DNA of 64,000 bases from Dethiosulfovibrio peptidovorans DSM 11002 (GTDB taxonomy: Bacteria > Synergistota > Synergistia > Synergistales > Dethiosulfovibrionaceae), in contig NZ_ABTR02000001.1 in NCBI RefSeq assembly GCF_000172975.1, positions 186,001 to 250,000 on the forward strand, read 5' to 3'. The notes below the pieces were generated by a model, which was not told where the DNA came from, did not search any database, and worked only from the letters and a program-made list of their open reading frames with translations. Each line of letters starts with the position of its first letter. Within the stretch, counting starts at the first letter, position 1. Below, one piece after another: positions 50,838-60,640 of this stretch. The position numbers and the translations under genes were made by a program.

Positions 50838-51884
50838 CTATTCCTGCCTCTCCATAGAGAGATATCTCTGGGACTGATCCACGTTTTCATCGAGAGAGAC
50901 TAAATCTCCTATGTCTTCGATAGCGTCACCCTGTTCTATCGACACGCCATCTTCACCTTCGTGAAGCCCTATAAATCTAATGAGTTTTCCCCCATGATCG
51001 TATCTTTTTAGCTCCAGTTCTCTGAGCAAAAAAAGGTCGTGAGTTGCCAAGAATACCTGTATACCCTGTTTGCAGAGCCTCAGGACCGTCTCTGCCACCA
51101 GCTTCACCAGTTTAGGATTCAGGTTGGCCTCAGGCTCATCCCAGAAAAGGTATCCTCTGTCCAGAAGCACGCCAGAAGCTATCAAATGAGCTATCATAGC
51201 CAACTTTCGATGTCCTTCTGCCACTAGGTGCATCTCCATCCGACCATCGCTTTTTTGGAGATACATGCGACCATCGGAGAGAACTACCTTTCCTCCCATT
51301 CCTTCCTCCAGGGGCTCAAGGAGCATTTTTATTGTTTTCTCTCTCGGTCCTTTTCTGAGAGGGGCCCCTAAAAGCAAGCAGGTATCTCGCCAAGTTTCCT
51401 CAAATTCCAGATAATGTCTATCGTAGGTAGCCACAAAATTTGGATAGAGCGACATAAGTTCTCTAGTAGGAAAGAAAATAGGTTCTATCTCGTTCCAGGA
51501 GGACGGAACCTTATCCACCGAGACCTCCGCCTTGCTGTTGGATGAAAAACTACAGGAGATATTGTAGCGAGGATCGCCAAACTCAAGGGAGATGTCGCAC
51601 CTGGCCCTGCCTTGGCGACGACGGATGAGCCGCCCCAGGCTCTCGGGGCAGAAGACCCCCACCAGTTTTTCGGCAATAGCGGTCTGGAGATAGTTTTTTG
51701 TAGGAGCCGTCCCCTTGGACTTTCTTCCTCCCTCCGCTGAGACTGCCAGCAGGCTGTAGACAGCCTTTAGGAGGTGGCTTTTTCCAGTTCCATTTTCGCC
51801 GACTATCACGTTAAGGCCGGAAGAGAAACTTACATTAGCCTTGGTAAAAACGGTCAGATTTTCTATGTCCATCGATTTAAGCAC
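50838..51884 (-). CDS. OLD/ABC-like AAA ATPase in a two-gene cassette
   Basis: 348 residues, soluble. Walker A GENGTGKS (29-36), a signature-like EGHRKLAM (223-230), Walker B YLFWDEPE (245-252) and switch His in LATHD (H282) place it among SMC/RecF-like AAA_15/AAA_21 ATPases. An FFPTRELMSLYPNF segment near 137 is typical of these defence-associated ATPases. There is no TOPRIM or HNH domain in the protein itself; a nuclease-like gene follows directly. The GTG start has GGTGG seven bases ahead and lies 22 bases after gmd. Like its partner it is AT-richer than its neighbours. Confidence 0.85.
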   Translation of the reverse strand: MLKSMDIENLTVFTKANVSFSSGLNVIVGENGTGKSHLLKAVYSLLAVSAEGGRKSKGTAPTKNYLQTAIAEKLVGVFCPESLGRLIRRRQGRARCDISLEFGDPRYNISCSFSSNSKAEVSVDKVPSSWNEIEPIFFPTRELMSLYPNFVATYDRHYLEFEETWRDTCLLLGAPLRKGPREKTIKMLLEPLEEGMGGKVVLSDGRMYLQKSDGRMEMHLVAEGHRKLAMIAHLIASGVLLDRGYLFWDEPEANLNPKLVKLVAETVLRLCKQGIQVFLATHDLFLLRELELKRYDHGGKLIRFIGLHEGEDGVSIEQGDAIEDIGDLVSLDENVDQSQRYLSMERQE

Positions 51885-51906
51885 AGGCTCACCACCTTTT
51901 TTTAGA

Positions 51907-53001
51907 TCAAGACAGGTCCTCTATGGAGGGACATACCTGGTATCCTGCGTCCCGGCAAAGGATGTCTTTTTTGAACAGGTCCAGGTCGTGGGAGACCATT
52001 TCCTTGACCAGCTCGGGGAAGGTGACTCGCCTCTCCCAACCCAGCAACTCCTTTGCCTTGGTGGGGTCGCCTAGGAGAAGTTCCACCTCCGTGGGCCTGA
52101 AGTATCTGGGGTCGATCTCGACCAGGACCTTTCCGGTGGAGGGGTCGAATCCGAATTCGTCCACTCCGGTCCCACGCCACTCTATGGGTATCCCGACTTC
52201 CTTGAAGGCCAGTTCCACGAATTCACGGACAGAGTGGGTTTCACCTGTGGCTATTACGAAGTCGTCCGGTTTTTCCTGCTGGAGCATGAGCCACATGGCC
52301 TCGACGTAGTCTCTGGCGTGGCCCCAGTCTCTTTTGGCGTCCATATTGCCCAGGTAGAGTTTGTCCTGGAGTCCCAGGGAGATCCGAGCCACAGCCCTGG
52401 TTATCTTTCTGGTGACGAAGGTCTCTCCCCTAAGGGAGGATTCGTGGTTGAAGAGTATTCCGTTGCAGCCGTAGATGCCGTAGGCTTCTCGATAGTTGAC
52501 TGTTATCCAGTAGCCGTAGAGCTTGGCGGCGGCGTAGGGGCTTCTTGGATAGAAGGGGGTGGTCTCCCTCTGAGGGATTTCCTGAACCTTGCCGAACAGC
52601 TCGCTGGTGGATGCCTGGTAGAAGCGGGTGGTCTTCTCCAGTCCGAGTATGCGGATGGCCTCAAGGATACGAAGGACTCCCAGTCCGTCGCCGTTGGCGG
52701 TGTACTCCGGCGTCTCGAAGGATACCTTGACGTGGCTTTGTGCCGCCAGGTTGTATATTTCGTCCGGCTTTATCTCCTGAAGCAGACGGACTATGTTGGA
52801 AGAGTCGGTCAGGTCTCCGTAGTGGAGGATAAGGCCTCTTTTTTCGTCGTGGGGATCTCTGAACAGGTGGTCTATCCTGCCAGTGTTGAACAGCGAGGAC
52901 CTCCTCTTCATTCCGTGGACCTCGTAGCCTTTGTCCAGTAGAAATTTGGACAGATACGCTCCGTCCTGGCCGGTTATTCCGGTTATAAGGGCTTTTTTCA
53001 T
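51907..53001 (-). CDS. gmd: GDP-mannose 4,6-dehydratase
   Basis: 364 residues. [35 protein letters not shown], and the catalytic Tyr/Lys in [12 protein letters not shown] are all as in Gmd, with [17 protein letters not shown] as a further hallmark. It makes GDP-4-keto-6-deoxymannose, the branch point to fucose, colitose, rhamnose or perosamine. It overlaps the GT4 gene by four bases and is followed by the ATPase/nuclease cassette. Confidence 0.97.
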   Translation of the reverse strand: MKKALITGITGQDGAYLSKFLLDKGYEVHGMKRRSSLFNTGRIDHLFRDPHDEKRGLILHYGDLTDSSNIVRLLQEIKPDEIYNLAAQSHVKVSFETPEYTANGDGLGVLRILEAIRILGLEKTTRFYQASTSELFGKVQEIPQRETTPFYPRSPYAAAKLYGYWITVNYREAYGIYGCNGILFNHESSLRGETFVTRKITRAVARISLGLQDKLYLGNMDAKRDWGHARDYVEAMWLMLQQEKPDDFVIATGETHSVREFVELAFKEVGIPIEWRGTGVDEFGFDPSTGKVLVEIDPRYFRPTEVELLLGDPTKAKELLGWERRVTFPELVKEMVSHDLDLFKKDILCRDAGYQVCPSIEDLS

Positions 53002-54023
53002 GACGGTTCAACCTCTTTTCGTTTTCTAACTTCGAGATACAGGCCCTCTATTTCCTCCGCCATATCGGAAAGAGAAAAGTTTCTTCTAACTTCCGAAAAA
53101 ACGGCTTTACCGTCCAGATAAGCCTCTAGAGCGTCGCTCCAGCGTTCTTTATTCAATGGGACCATTGCATTAGGAGGCAAGCTCTCTTTGAAGGCTGGAA
53201 GGTCCGACGCTATAAGGGGAACTCCCATGGACAGAGCGGTCAAAAGGACCAGGCCCGCTCCCTCGCTTCTGGATGGGAAAAGACAGCAATCGCACCGGGC
53301 CATCAGGTCGACCACGTCGTCCCTGTATCCCAGAAAGTTTATCCTATCGCCCAATCGAGCCGAGGCGATCCTCTCTTTAAGCTGGACCTCCAGAGACCCT
53401 TCTCCGGCTACGTCCAAAACCCAGTCGTCTCGATTCGTCATGGAAAGAAGGACGTCTATCAGAAAGTCTATTCCTTTTACACTGGTCAGGCGACCGACGA
53501 ATAGAAAACGAAAAGGCCCCTTATCGTCGTGAGGAACCCATCGAACACCCGGATCGGCTATGCCGTTTTTTATGACCGTCGACCGCTGGGGAAGCCAATC
53601 TCTCTGGTGATCCTTTACCGCCTGAGATACGCATATGGCACCGTCGGCGTGACGATATGGGATCAGGCCGGCGTTCAGCGAGTATATGGCGTGACAGGTC
53701 ACGACGAAGGGAACTCCGGACAGAGCGGAGGTCCACCAGGCCACCCAGGCGGGGACCCGGGAATGAGCGTGAAGGATATCCCATTTTCTGGATCGGGCCA
53801 TAATAGCCAGTCTCAACGCACAGAGGCCCCCGGTGAAGGGCTCTTTTACGTGTATGGGAAGCTTTATATGGGTGACCCCGGGATGGAGTTCCGACGTCAT
53901 CCGTCCACCGCCGGACACCACCGTCACATGGTGCCCCGACCTTGCCTGTTCCGAGGCCAGGTCCACCACGTGACGCTCCACCCCTCCGACGTCCAGCCCC
54001 GGCAGGAGGTGGACTATCCTCAT
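52998..54023 (-). CDS. Family 4 glycosyltransferase
   Basis: 341 residues of GT-B fold. The N-terminal [18 protein letters not shown] and the C-terminal [18 protein letters not shown] and [19 protein letters not shown] with the EX7E-like motif are typical of GT4 retaining transferases. It is probably an LPS core or O-chain enzyme. It overlaps neighbours by four bases on both sides. Confidence 0.9.
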   Translation of the reverse strand: MRIVHLLPGLDVGGVERHVVDLASEQARSGHHVTVVSGGGRMTSELHPGVTHIKLPIHVKEPFTGGLCALRLAIMARSRKWDILHAHSRVPAWVAWWTSALSGVPFVVTCHAIYSLNAGLIPYRHADGAICVSQAVKDHQRDWLPQRSTVIKNGIADPGVRWVPHDDKGPFRFLFVGRLTSVKGIDFLIDVLLSMTNRDDWVLDVAGEGSLEVQLKERIASARLGDRINFLGYRDDVVDLMARCDCCLFPSRSEGAGLVLLTALSMGVPLIASDLPAFKESLPPNAMVPLNKERWSDALEAYLDGKAVFSEVRRNFSLSDMAEEIEGLYLEVRKRKEVEPS

Positions 54024-55189
54024 TTCCAGTTCTCCAATATCCAGTCGGCGGCCCGACGAGCCTCGTTGAACTCCGGGGCTCTGCCGACAGGTCGGTTCAG
54101 CATAGGACGCCAGGCCATGACGTCCGAGGGCATCTCGGTTAAAAGCCCTCTTTTCACGAAACTATCTATCATTTCATCGAACCTGGGGGTTCCCCATAAA
54201 AACCTCTCCGGCAGGATTTTCCATTTTATGAGACGTACCGTAAGCTTCTGGGCAAACCGTCTCCATCCTGGCTGTCTTCCCACCCTCAGGAGGTACACAT
54301 TGGCCCCCGAGGTAGCTGCCTCGGATATCATCGACACGGAGTCCTCGGTACAAAAAACCCTGTCGCAGGCTCCGAGTATTCCCGGGACGGGATTTTCGTC
54401 GCTTTCCGAGGCGAGAAGTAGCATGGACACCCTGTCGTTGTCCTTACAGATTTCCCTTATGCGTTTTTCCGTCTCCAAAGGGGTGCGTCTGGATGTGGTT
54501 ATATAGAGAGACAGTCCTCTTTCCTCGGCTATGCGAAGCAATACCCCTACGGTCATGTCCGCCCAGGTGGCGTCGAGCCGGTAGTTCTGGTCGTCTCCAC
54601 CGACAAGTACGCCCCATTTTTCCTCGGATCCGGGATGATCCCTCAGAAGCTTCTTCGCCGATCTCTCCAGATCCTCCGGGCTAACGAAGTTCGGAGCTCC
54701 CAAGGTTTCAATGGCGGAGCCTGCGCCTGTTCCGTCGTGGCTCGGAACCACGCCGTAGTCGAAGGGCTCGACCCCTATGACCGAGGGAGTCATAACCACG
54801 CAGGATTTCCCCCCCATAACCCTTGAAAGGGCAAGGCAGAATGGAGCGGCGGAGCTGCCTGTGGAGATCACCAGGCTGTCCGAACCGGACAGCCCCCTCT
54901 CGTCCAGGGCCTTGCGATAGCCCTCCAAAAGATCCAGCCCTTTTTCTCCGGTCCAGTGAAGCCATCGTCTCGTTCCGAGTCTGTCCAGTTTGGGAAGCCT
55001 TCGGCCCAGAAGTTTGAGCAGAAAAGCCCTCCTGCCCCCTCCGTATTTCGGCACGTCCATCTTTACGATATCGGCACCGGTATCCTTCGATATCCATCTG
55101 GCTATGCCCTCGCTCTGGTGCAGGTGACCTCTTATTCCGTCCGAGAGGATCAACACAAGCGAAGGACCGTCGGATCTGTCAGTTTTCAT
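54020..55189 (-). CDS. ELM1/GtrOC1-like family protein
   Basis: 389 residues related to the mitochondrial fission ELM1 family (PF06258), a GT-B-like group common in LPS operons. LILSDGIRGHLHQSEGIARW at the N-terminus and CTEDSVSMISEAATSGANVY are the hallmark motifs. The likely function is glycosyl transfer in LPS, but the biochemistry of bacterial members is poorly known. It overlaps larC by 11 bases. Confidence 0.85.
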   Translation of the reverse strand: MKTDRSDGPSLVLILSDGIRGHLHQSEGIARWISKDTGADIVKMDVPKYGGGRRAFLLKLLGRRLPKLDRLGTRRWLHWTGEKGLDLLEGYRKALDERGLSGSDSLVISTGSSAAPFCLALSRVMGGKSCVVMTPSVIGVEPFDYGVVPSHDGTGAGSAIETLGAPNFVSPEDLERSAKKLLRDHPGSEEKWGVLVGGDDQNYRLDATWADMTVGVLLRIAEERGLSLYITTSRRTPLETEKRIREICKDNDRVSMLLLASESDENPVPGILGACDRVFCTEDSVSMISEAATSGANVYLLRVGRQPGWRRFAQKLTVRLIKWKILPERFLWGTPRFDEMIDSFVKRGLLTEMPSDVMAWRPMLNRPVGRAPEFNEARRAADWILENWK

Positions 55190-56399
55190 CCGTCCATACC
55201 CCCAGTTCTGACGTAAGTCTGTCTCTCAACTCCATCAAGGGTATGTTATGTCTTTCCGATATGTCTTTCAAGTCGTCGTATTCGATGGTTCTCTTCACCA
55301 TCCTATCTCCCCAGTAGGCTTTTTTCAGCCTGACCGGCCCAAGGGACGTGAGCTCCATCGTTTCATCCCTTCTCAGGGTGTATCTGTTCTCCCTGCGGCA
55401 TCGAAGCCCTATAGTGGAGGTGTTTTTCAATATGATCTCGGCGCACCGTCTTTCCCGTTCAAGAGAGCACACGCAGGTTATTCTGGTTCCCGGACGCTGT
55501 TTTTTCATCATGATAGATGTCAGAAAAACGTCCCAGGCTCCAGCGTCGAAGAGCTTCTCCATGGCGGAGGCGAAGTCCTGGGGATTCATGTCGTCCACGT
55601 TGGCCTCCAGAACGACAGCTTCCCCGGGAATCCAGGGAAGTTTTTCTTTTTCGTCCTCTCCCTCTTCCAGCAGGGTTATCCTCAGGGCGTTGGGAAGCTC
55701 GGTGTCCTTGTCCCCCAGACCGTAGCCTGTGGCGACTATGCGGCCGCTTGGAAGAGAGCCGTAGGATTCCACCGAGGTCTTCAGTATGAGGGCACCGGTA
55801 GGGGTGGTCCTCTCCAGAGGGTCCCCCTGAGAGATAACCGGTATCCCCTCGATAAGTCTGGCGGTGGCGGGAGCAGGAACGGGCAGAACCCCGTGGGCAC
55901 ACTTCACCGTTCCGGAACCGACGTTGACCGGCGACGAGACTACCCGATCCGCCCCGGCCATGTGCAGTGCCATAAAGGATCCTACTACATCCACTATGGA
56001 GTCCACCGCTCCGACCTCGTGAAAATGTATGGATTCGAGGTCGACCCCGTGGACCGAGGCCTCCGCCTTAGCCAGCATCCGGAAGGCCCGTTCGGACCTG
56101 TTCTTGACGTTTTCAGGCAGGGAGGATCTTTCCAGTATGGACAGTATGTCCGACAGATGTCTGTGACAGTGGCCGTGGTCATGGCCATGATGATCGCCGG
56201 AATGGACCTCCACCTTGAAGTCGGTGCCGGAGATTCCCCGTCTAAGACCTTTTTCGATGGAAAGGCCGTAACCGTCCAGGTCCAGCCCTTTCATGGCAGA
56301 GATGAATTCATCTTGAGAGAAGAGCCCCAGGTCGATCATGGCTCCTATGAACATATCCCCCGCTATGCCTGCGAAGGGCTCCAGATAAAGGGTTCTCAT
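55179..56399 (-). CDS. larC: Nickel-pincer cofactor biosynthesis protein LarC
   Basis: 406 residues as one uninterrupted frame. YLEPFAGIAGDMFIGAMIDLG and HFHEVGAVDSIVDVVGS are family motifs; a His-rich stretch (HHGHDHGHCHRH) near residues 70-80 suggests metal binding. The C-terminal half carries the VLEANVDDMNPQDFASAMEKL motif. LarC inserts nickel into the pincer nucleotide used by lactate racemase-like enzymes. In Lactiplantibacillus plantarum larC is read as two parts through a frameshift; here the parts are fused. LarA, LarB and LarE are not in the window, so its place inside an LPS operon is odd. Confidence 0.9.
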   Translation of the reverse strand: MRTLYLEPFAGIAGDMFIGAMIDLGLFSQDEFISAMKGLDLDGYGLSIEKGLRRGISGTDFKVEVHSGDHHGHDHGHCHRHLSDILSILERSSLPENVKNRSERAFRMLAKAEASVHGVDLESIHFHEVGAVDSIVDVVGSFMALHMAGADRVVSSPVNVGSGTVKCAHGVLPVPAPATARLIEGIPVISQGDPLERTTPTGALILKTSVESYGSLPSGRIVATGYGLGDKDTELPNALRITLLEEGEDEKEKLPWIPGEAVVLEANVDDMNPQDFASAMEKLFDAGAWDVFLTSIMMKKQRPGTRITCVCSLERERRCAEIILKNTSTIGLRCRRENRYTLRRDETMELTSLGPVRLKKAYWGDRMVKRTIEYDDLKDISERHNIPLMELRDRLTSELGVWTDEN

Positions 56400-57124
56400 G
56401 AAATCTCCTTTTCCAATTCTTTTCTAGCCCACAGAAGGTCCGAATCGGTGTCTATGCCGGGGGCGTGTCTTCCCCGTGCCACAGGGACCATTATGTCGTA
56501 ACCGTGTTCGATCGCCCTGAGCTGTTCCAGCGATTCGCTCTCCGACAGAGGGGTGGGTTCCAGGGAAATGTATCTATCCAGAAAATCCCTCCTGTAGCCG
56601 TATATTCCCAGGTGTCCGTAGACTGTGGCACCGTGAACTCTTCTGTATGGGATGGGAGACCGGCTGAAGTAGAGGGCTCTGTCCGTCTGATCCACCACCA
56701 CCTTGACCCTGTTGGGGTTGTCTATTTCCTCCTTCTCCAGGGGGTATCTGAGGGATACCATAGGGATCTCCGGGTTTTCGCAGAGACAGAGGGCCACCTG
56801 GTCCACTAGGGCGGGATCCATAAAGGGCTCGTCTCCCTGGACGTTGACGACTCCGTCGCAGGAGACGCCCTTTATCGCTTCGGCCACACGACATGTGCCG
56901 TTGGGATGGTTATGAGAGGTCATGACCGCCTCTCCGCCGAAGGAGCGGACCGCCTGGGCGATCCGCTCGTCGTCGGTGGCGACCATGACCCGGCTTATCC
57001 GACCGGCGGACATGGTTCTCTCGTAGACGTGCTGTATCACCGGCTTGCCTCCCAGGTCGCAAAGAGGCTTGCCGGGCAGACGGGAGGAGCCGTAACGGGC
57101 CGGTATTACCGCCACTATCTCCAT
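56396..57124 (-). CDS. kdsB: 3-deoxy-manno-octulosonate (CMP-Kdo) cytidylyltransferase
   Basis: 242 residues. VIPARYGSSRLPGKPL, QHVYERTMSA and VVNVQGDEPFMDPALVD are the KdsB signature. It activates Kdo as CMP-Kdo for WaaA. It overlaps larC by four bases and follows the uncharacterised 404-residue gene by one base. Confidence 0.96.
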   Translation of the reverse strand: MEIVAVIPARYGSSRLPGKPLCDLGGKPVIQHVYERTMSAGRISRVMVATDDERIAQAVRSFGGEAVMTSHNHPNGTCRVAEAIKGVSCDGVVNVQGDEPFMDPALVDQVALCLCENPEIPMVSLRYPLEKEEIDNPNRVKVVVDQTDRALYFSRSPIPYRRVHGATVYGHLGIYGYRRDFLDRYISLEPTPLSESESLEQLRAIEHGYDIMVPVARGRHAPGIDTDSDLLWARKELEKEIS

Positions 57125-57125
57125 G

Positions 57126-58340
57126 TTACGACCGAGAGAGGCGGTACTCCCCCGCCTTGGCTCTCATCCTGGCGGGATCTATGGGACGGACGTTCTCGAC
57201 GATCCACTCTCTCATGGCCTTTCCTTCCTCTGTCTCCTGCTTATAGCTCATGAAGTCCAGTTTAATATCCAGCTCGTCGGCGACCCTTAGGGCCATGACC
57301 GGCCAGATCTCGCCTATGTCGCCTATTACGGGAATGCTTCCCTCATGACGGGCGAAGGCGGACATCTCCATCCTGAAGGGTATGCCGGAGATCTTTGTCT
57401 TGGGAAGCCCCTTGTCTATGGCCTCCTGGATTCTGGCGTTATCCCTCTGCTGGTCCTGGGCCTTTCTGAGGTTTTCGTCCAGGTCTATACGGATGAGGGT
57501 CTTTTCCCTTAGGTGATAGGTGTGGAGTCCTTTCCACCAGGCCCATATGCCGTGACCGGTGTAGTTCTCGAAGGGGCCGTCGTGGAGCTCCTGGGAGAGG
57601 GCTATGGCCGACTCTATTATTATGTCGGCGTCCTCCAGCATTCCGGCCAGTCTCATGCTACGGTTGGATATGGGGATGCTGTCTCCTATGGCGAGGCCGA
57701 TGTTGCCTCCTCCCACCATCTGGGGGATGCTGACTATCACTGGAAGTCCCTTTTCCGCTCCTATTCCTATCATGGTCTTGCGGTCCGCCCCCCATCCGGC
57801 GACGGTCTCGAAGGGAAGACCGTAGGTCCTGGCTATCTCCAGTATCTCCGAGGCCAGGGTCTCGTTCCAGAGCCCCATGGGGTAGGCCATGTTGCCCGCC
57901 GCCTTGACCACGTCGTGACCTTCCACCTCGTCTTCCTTGGCCAGAAGATCCTCGTCCAAAACCATTTCCCTGCGAAGGGCTTCTCTCTCCTCGTCGGTCA
58001 TCCTGGTGAACTCGAAGACGTTGCCTCTGGGCATCTTCTCCTCCGGCAGGCCGAGCTGGGAGGCGTCGCACATCTTTACCCTGTCCAGGGAACCGGCCAT
58101 CTCGTGCCCTATCACGGCGGAACTTGTGGTGACACCGTCTATTATGCCCTTGTCCATGAGCTCGGCTATAAGGGTGGTGACTCCTTCGTGGATGTTGGGG
58201 CCGCTTCCGGAGGCCACGACTATCTTGCCGCCCTTTTTCTTGACCGCCACCATCTTGGCCACAGCGTCGTCGACCGCCTTTTTGGATCGGTCATCCAGGT
58301 TAGCGTAAAATCCGTCTATAAGCTCTCTGTTTATCGTCAT
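57126..58340 (-). CDS. Conserved protein of unknown function between waaA and kdsB
   Basis: 404 residues, soluble, no signal peptide. Visible features are a Rossmann-like Gly-rich strand-turn (IVVASGSGPNIHEGVTTLI near 40), a Met/Gly-rich VAGWGADRKTMIGIGAEKG, QMVGGGNIGLAIGDSIPIS near 205-225, and GHGIWAWWKGLHTYHLRE near 265. I could not place it in a family; it is not LarA and shows no glycosyltransferase DXD. The tight position between Kdo-transfer and Kdo-activation genes points to sugar-nucleotide or Kdo chemistry, but this is inference. Confidence 0.75.
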   Translation of the reverse strand: MTINRELIDGFYANLDDRSKKAVDDAVAKMVAVKKKGGKIVVASGSGPNIHEGVTTLIAELMDKGIIDGVTTSSAVIGHEMAGSLDRVKMCDASQLGLPEEKMPRGNVFEFTRMTDEEREALRREMVLDEDLLAKEDEVEGHDVVKAAGNMAYPMGLWNETLASEILEIARTYGLPFETVAGWGADRKTMIGIGAEKGLPVIVSIPQMVGGGNIGLAIGDSIPISNRSMRLAGMLEDADIIIESAIALSQELHDGPFENYTGHGIWAWWKGLHTYHLREKTLIRIDLDENLRKAQDQQRDNARIQEAIDKGLPKTKISGIPFRMEMSAFARHEGSIPVIGDIGEIWPVMALRVADELDIKLDFMSYKQETEEGKAMREWIVENVRPIDPARMRAKAGEYRLSRS

Positions 58341-58368
58341 GATTGATTCCCTCCCGATATAGGTTATT

Positions 58369-59631
58369 TTAGTTTAGATAAGGAGCCACTATCTCCCAGG
58401 AACGGTCGGCCGCCGATTCGAGACCTTGAAAATAGTCTCGACAGTCGGCCTCGACCTTTTCTCTACGTCTGCCGTCCAGATCTCTCAGAAACGCCGTTGC
58501 CATGGTATCCTCGTCGGATATCATGGTGCATATTCCCATCTTTACCATGCTATCCGTTGCCTCCACGAAGTCCTCGTAGTGGGGTCCCTGGCAGAAGGGC
58601 ACCCCGAAAAGGGCGGCCTCCATTATGTTCTGTCCGCCTCTGGGAGCTATGCTGCCTCCGACGAAGGCACAGTCCGCAACGGAGTAGAGGCCGAATAGCA
58701 CCCCTATGGCGTCCACCACCAGGGTGCGCCATCCCGGTTCGATGCGGCTGTATAAGCTGACCGGCCCCAGATCCGACGCCGATCGGGCTATACGGCGAGA
58801 TCTCTCGGGATGTCTCGGCACGATTACGAGTCTGGCGTCGGGGTAGCGGTTCAGCACCTTCCGGAAGGCCTTCATAACTATTTCGTCCTCGCCGGTGTGG
58901 GTGCTTCCGGCCAGAACGATCGGGCCTCCGCCTCCTAAGGTCGCGAGAATTTCGTCTTTGTCCAGCCCGGCCTTTCTCTCCATCAGGGCGTCGGCCTTGC
59001 AGTCTCCGGTTATCTCTATTTTTTCCTCTTCCACTCCCAGATCGATCAGTTTTTCCATGTCCGACCGGGATCTCACCATCATTCCGGTATAGCAGGAGAG
59101 GACCTCCCTCCAGAAGGACCTGAAACGCCTCATGGACAGATAGGTTTTGTCGGAGAATCTGCCGTTGACCATAAAGGCAGGGACGCTTCTACGGCTCATC
59201 TCCCAAAGCATCCCCGGCCAGATCTCAGTCTCCACCGTTACGTAGACTTTTGGACGAAGTGCATTCAGGGCCCTGTTCAGCACGACTGGGCTGTCCCAGG
59301 GATAGGATATTACCCTGTCGGGAACATCTTGGAGCAACCGTACCGCCATCTCTCTTCCGGTCGGGGTTATGGTGGACAGTATCACCGGACGCTTCTCCAG
59401 GGCTACCTTGGCCCTTCTAAGAAACGGGGCCGCCGACTGAACCTCCCCCACCGACACCGAATGGACCCATAGGGGCCTGCCTCTTTTCCTGAGTTGGGAC
59501 AGAAGTGAGGGGTCGTATATTCCCCTTCTCTCCTCCAGCCCTAATCCGGCGTATTTACGTTCCAGCCAGGGAGATGCCAGGGCGAAGCCGAGAGCGGCGG
59601 CTCCCCTATACAGTTGCAGCGACAGAGACAT
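58369..59631 (-). CDS. waaA: 3-deoxy-D-manno-octulosonic acid transferase WaaA (KdtA)
   Basis: 420 residues. A short N-terminal membrane-associated segment (about 1-22) is followed by the GT30 KDO-transferase N-domain (PLWVHSVSVGEVQSAAPFL with catalytic Glu; TVETEIWPGML) and the C-terminal GT-B domain with STHTGEDEIVMKAF, VPRHPERSR and FVGGSIAPRGGQNIMEAA. WaaA adds one or more Kdo residues to lipid A precursor at the inner membrane. Starts one base after kdsD. Confidence 0.96.
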   Translation of the reverse strand: MSLSLQLYRGAAALGFALASPWLERKYAGLGLEERRGIYDPSLLSQLRKRGRPLWVHSVSVGEVQSAAPFLRRAKVALEKRPVILSTITPTGREMAVRLLQDVPDRVISYPWDSPVVLNRALNALRPKVYVTVETEIWPGMLWEMSRRSVPAFMVNGRFSDKTYLSMRRFRSFWREVLSCYTGMMVRSRSDMEKLIDLGVEEEKIEITGDCKADALMERKAGLDKDEILATLGGGGPIVLAGSTHTGEDEIVMKAFRKVLNRYPDARLVIVPRHPERSRRIARSASDLGPVSLYSRIEPGWRTLVVDAIGVLFGLYSVADCAFVGGSIAPRGGQNIMEAALFGVPFCQGPHYEDFVEATDSMVKMGICTMISDEDTMATAFLRDLDGRRREKVEADCRDYFQGLESAADRSWEIVAPYLN

Positions 59632-59632
59632 G

Positions 59633-60640
59633 TCAGGAGAGCCCGGCCTGAAGAAGCTCGTGAAGGTGAACCATGCCTACAGGACGGTCTTCCTCGGTTA
59701 TTATGAGAACCGAGACCTCTACGTCCTGCATTATACGGACCGCCTCCACCGCCAGATGGTCCGGCCCTATGGTTCTGGGCCCCACTGTCATGACGTCCGA
59801 GATGTTCTCCTCCAGGGCTGAGACGCCCTGTCTCTCTATGAGCCTTCTAAGATCTCCGTCGGTGAAGACTCCCACCAGAATCCCCTGATCATCCACGACG
59901 GTGGTGGCTCCGTAGTTCTTGCTGGTTATCTCGAAGAGGGCCTCCTTGACCGCCACGTCGGCCTTGACCACCGGCAGTTTGGGGCCGGCCCCCATGACGT
60001 CTGACACCTTGAGCAGAAGCTGGCGGCCCAAGGCTCCGGCCGGATGGAAAAGAGCGAAGTCCTCCTTGCGGAGGCATCTCATCTCCGTCACGACACCGGC
60101 CAGGGCGTCTCCTATGGCCAGCTGGACCGTGGTGCTGCTGGTTGGGGCCAGGTTAAGAGGATCGGCCTCCCTTTCCACAGAGGCATTCAATATCACGTCG
60201 GCACCCTTGGCCAGAGGCGATTCGAGGCTACCGGTTAGGGCTATGACCGGAGCTCCCAGTCGTCTGAAAAAGGGGATGAGCTTGACCACCTCGGAGGTGG
60301 TTCCGCTGTGGCTTATGAGAAAGGCCACGTCCTCCCGACGAACCATTCCCAGGTCTCCGTGGGCCGCCTCGGCGGCGTGAAGGAAAAAGGAGGGTGTGCC
60401 GAGGGACGCCAGGGTCGCGGCGATCTTTCTGCCTATGTGCCCCGATTTTCCAAGACCGGAGATGACCAGCCTTCCCCGACATCCCTGCACGATTCGGGCA
60501 GCCTTGGCAAGCTCGGGGCCCATCCTGGAGGCAGCTTTTTTTATCTCCTCCGCCTCCTCCAGAAGGACCTGTCGCCCTATCTCGACCAGTTTTTCGTCGT
60601 CGAAGACGGGACAATCCCTCTCGCTGGGAAGGCTCATCAT
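59633..60640 (-). CDS. kdsD: D-arabinose-5-phosphate isomerase (SIS plus CBS domains)
   Basis: 335 residues. A SIS sugar-isomerase domain ([35 protein letters not shown]) is followed by two CBS domains from about 215 ([10 protein letters not shown] and [10 protein letters not shown]). It makes arabinose 5-phosphate, the substrate of KdsA. CBS domains may sense nucleotides. Overlaps kdsA by four bases. Confidence 0.96.
   Translation of the reverse strand: MMSLPSERDCPVFDDEKLVEIGRQVLLEEAEEIKKAASRMGPELAKAARIVQGCRGRLVISGLGKSGHIGRKIAATLASLGTPSFFLHAAEAAHGDLGMVRREDVAFLISHSGTTSEVVKLIPFFRRLGAPVIALTGSLESPLAKGADVILNASVEREADPLNLAPTSSTTVQLAIGDALAGVVTEMRCLRKEDFALFHPAGALGRQLLLKVSDVMGAGPKLPVVKADVAVKEALFEITSKNYGATTVVDDQGILVGVFTDGDLRRLIERQGVSALEENISDVMTVGPRTIGPDHLAVEAVRIMQDVEVSVLIITEEDRPVGMVHLHELLQAGLS

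Noticed and set aside
57126-58340. LarA (nickel-dependent racemase) next to larC
   Set aside because: The protein lacks LarA-like motifs and its order (SGSGPNIHEG, VGGGNIGLAIGD) does not match the LarA fold pattern I know.
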